From Anaerolineales bacterium (GTDB lineage: Bacteria > Chloroflexota > Anaerolineae > Anaerolineales > UBA4823): DNA of 6,798 nt. The translations under genes and the position numbers were made by a program. The notes below the pieces were generated by a model. The model was given only the letters and a program-made list of their open reading frames with translations, did no database searches and was not told the DNA's origin. The stretch covers positions 1-6,798 of the forward strand of contig JADYYC010000293.1 of the NCBI GenBank assembly GCA_020853835.1. Direction: 5' to 3'. Positions 5,016 to 6,798 of this stretch are shown here, piece by piece (positions within the stretch are counted from its first letter, which is position 1; each line of letters opens with the position of its first letter).

Positions 5016-6798
5016 TCGGAAAATTCCTTCTCCATTTCTTGGGGTGGAGCCAGGGGCAGCGTGAACGAGAACGTGCTCCCCTCCCCGGGGATGCCCGAGC
5101 TTTCGATCCAAATGCGCCCGTTGTGCATCTGGATGATGTTGTAAACGATCGACAGGCCCAGCCCCGTTCCGGCAACGCCCAGGACGAGCGGGTTTTCGCC
5201 ACGGAAGAAACGCTCGAAAATCTGCTCTTTGTCGAGGGGGTTGATGCCGATGCCGCTGTCCTGAATGTCCACCTGGATCTCATCGCCGGCCTGGGTCAGG
5301 CGCAGGCGGATCTTCCCGCCCGGCAGGTTGTACTGGTAGGCGTTGTCCAACAGGTTCTCCAGCACCCGCTGGAGGCGGTCTGCATCGGCGAGGACCCGCG
5401 GCAGGTTGGGCTGAAATTCTTTTTCAATGCTGACCGCCCGCTCAGAGCCCTGGATGCGGCGTATAAGCTCGTCCAGGCTGTGCTCGACGAGCTCTTCTAT
5501 TTCGACCGGTTCGAGCTTGAGCGTCACCCGCCCGGACTCGATCTGCGAGATGTCGAGCAGGTCGTTGACCAGCACCGCCAGCCGTTCGGTGTTGGTCTTC
5601 ACAATCTGTAGGAAATGGGCCTGCTGTTCGGAAAGCTGGCCGGCCGCGCCCATGAGCAGGATCTCGACATAGCCCTTGATCGAGGTCATCGGGGTGCGCA
5701 GCTCGTGGCTGACGGTCGCCACAAATTCGGATTTCAGCCGCTCGACCTCCACCTGGTGGGTGATGTCCTGGAAAATCGAGACCGTCCCGAGGAAGTCGCT
5801 GCGCAGGCCGACCGGGGCGAGGTGCACCGAGATCACGCGCCCGTCTTCGAGCAAGATGCGCTCCGAGTAAATGTCCCTGGGCTGGTCGGAAGCCGCCTCC
5901 TGCGACCAGGCGTTGACCCTGTTGAGCCAGCTCTGGGTGGCGCGCCCAAAAATCCCCGCGAAATGCTCCATCGAGCGGCCCAGCACCTGGGCGCGCCCCA
6001 TCCCGAGGATTTTTTCGGCCGATTCGTTGAACAGCGTGATCTGGCGGTTGGCGTCGGTAACGAGCACGCCATCGGCGACGGATTCCAGGATGGCTTTGGA
6101 GCGCGAGGTCTCGATCTGCTGGTTGCGCAGCATAGTCCCCAGGTCTTCCGCCTGGTCACGGATCAGCCGGTAAAGCTCGGCGTTGTTGACTGATATCGAC
6201 ACCTGGTTTGTAGCCGCCTGGACCAGGTCGAGCTGGTCGAGCGAGAAATAGCCGCTGTGCGAGTGGATCAGCACCAGGCAGCCCAAAGCTTCTGCGCCGC
6301 TCATCAGGGGCACCCCCAGCGCGCTGTGATAATTGTTCTCCGGGAGCCGTTCGGCGATGGTCTGCTTCCAACGCTCGTCGCCGGTGATGTCGTCGACCAG
6401 GATCGACTGGCGGTTTTGAACGATCCAACTGCCCAGTATTTGCTCAAGCTGGCGGGCGGTTTCCAGGTCTTCTTCGGACGTGTCGCTGCTTCGCTCGAGA
6501 TAGGACAGGCGCTGGAGCTCTTTTTGGCCCGGCCGGTCGATCAGAATGACGATCTTTTCAGCGTCCAGGTACTCGCCCAGCACGTGCAGGGTGCGGTTCA
6601 GAACCTGCGTCAAATCCAGGCTGGCGGACAACTCGGTGATGATGCGCAGGAGCGTGTCGGATCTTTGATGTTCGCGCGCCAGCTCGGCGGTGCGCTGCTG
6701 GACGCGCATTTCAAGGTGCTCGGTCAGCACGCGCGTCTCTTCGAACAGGCGCGCGTTTTGCAGGGCGGTGGCGACCTGGTTGCAAATCGTGCGCGCCA
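5000..6798 (-). CDS. GAF-GAF-PAS sensor histidine kinase (5' end beyond the window)
   Basis: The frame is open from the right edge, giving the C-terminal 598 residues; the true start lies outside. An in-frame GTG at 6730 is internal, because the 22 codons before it continue a GAF domain's last helix (ATALQNARLFEET). In visible numbering the order is: GAF tail and charged linker helix (1 to about 45), second GAF (about 45-210), PAS (about 233-347), HisKA with His364 in VSHELRTP (codon 5707-5705), and HATPase with N-box LLDNAYQYN (Asn485), G1 DSGIGI (513-518), F-box IFERFF (526-531) and G2 GTGLGLS (543-549). All catalytic boxes look intact. No membrane segment is visible, so this part is cytosolic, and GAF and PAS presumably sense small ligands or redox state. 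The ligand is unknown. The stop overlaps the receiver start, making a kinase-receiver pair. Confidence 0.95.
   Translation of the reverse strand, partial: ARTICNQVATALQNARLFEETRVLTEHLEMRVQQRTAELAREHQRSDTLLRIITELSASLDLTQVLNRTLHVLGEYLDAEKIVILIDRPGQKELQRLSYLERSSDTSEEDLETARQLEQILGSWIVQNRQSILVDDITGDERWKQTIAERLPENNYHSALGVPLMSGAEALGCLVLIHSHSGYFSLDQLDLVQAATNQVSISVNNAELYRLIRDQAEDLGTMLRNQQIETSRSKAILESVADGVLVTDANRQITLFNESAEKILGMGRAQVLGRSMEHFAGIFGRATQSWLNRVNAWSQEAASDQPRDIYSERILLEDGRVISVHLAPVGLRSDFLGTVSIFQDITHQVEVERLKSEFVATVSHELRTPMTSIKGYVEILLMGAAGQLSEQQAHFLQIVKTNTERLAVLVNDLLDISQIESGRVTLKLEPVEIEELVEHSLDELIRRIQGSERAVSIEKEFQPNLPRVLADADRLQRVLENLLDNAYQYNLPGGKIRLRLTQAGDEIQVDIQDSGIGINPLDKEQIFERFFRGENPLVLGVAGTGLGLSIVYNIIQMHNGRIWIESSGIPGEGSTFSFTLPLAPPQEMEKEFSEWQGS

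Noticed and set aside
5009..6193. Two long plus-strand frames (about 200 and 192 codons) opposite the histidine kinase
   Set aside because: They mirror the codon bias of the kinase, lack ribosome sites and recognisable motifs, and lie fully antisense to intact catalytic domains.
1..6798. CRISPR array, insertion sequence, prophage or toxin-antitoxin genes
   Set aside because: No regularly spaced repeats, transposase motifs or small paired genes were seen on either strand.

Overview
The window is a GC-rich bacterial segment with every supported gene on the minus strand, so transcription runs from right to left. The gene set and protein style suggest Chloroflexota, probably class Anaerolineae: a soluble GAF/PAS histidine kinase followed by a one-domain receiver, and a thiamine kinase joined to a ThiB/ThiP importer. 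This assignment is an inference from impressions of protein families, not from a marker gene.

Right block (about 3820-6798): a three-gene signalling cluster. It holds the C-terminal 598 residues of a hybrid-sensing histidine kinase (end of one GAF domain, linker, second GAF, PAS, HisKA, HATPase), a stand-alone receiver (128 aa) whose start overlaps the kinase stop, and 17 bases later an alpha/beta-hydrolase-fold protein (263 aa). The hydrolase has glycine where the fold normally has its catalytic serine.

Middle (3438-3819): a regulatory region with no protein gene. Just after the hydrolase stop lies a near-consensus sigma70-type promoter (TTGACA, 17 bp, TATACT) with a perfect 7-bp inverted repeat around its -10 box. 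After about 140 nt of leader comes a complete TPP (THI-box) riboswitch aptamer, then an expression platform. In the platform a U-tract hairpin uses the next gene's Shine-Dalgarno sequence as its 3' arm. A 7-nt segment inside the aptamer is perfectly complementary to the 5' arm of that hairpin, giving an explicit two-state switch.

Left block (1-3437): a thiamine salvage operon under that riboswitch: thiamine diphosphokinase (thiN), the lipoprotein thiamine-binding protein (thiB) and the two-domain permease (thiP, cut by the left edge a short way before its expected end). Imported thiamine is pyrophosphorylated to TPP by the kinase, and TPP then shuts the operon through the leader. The ATPase (thiQ) would be expected just left of the window. 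No thiamine biosynthesis genes are seen here.

Nothing here is an obviously new defence, mobile or biosynthetic system. The points most worth following are the riboswitch platform that appears to hide the ribosome site inside a terminator, the nucleophile-less hydrolase paired with a two-component system, and the symmetric element in the thi promoter.
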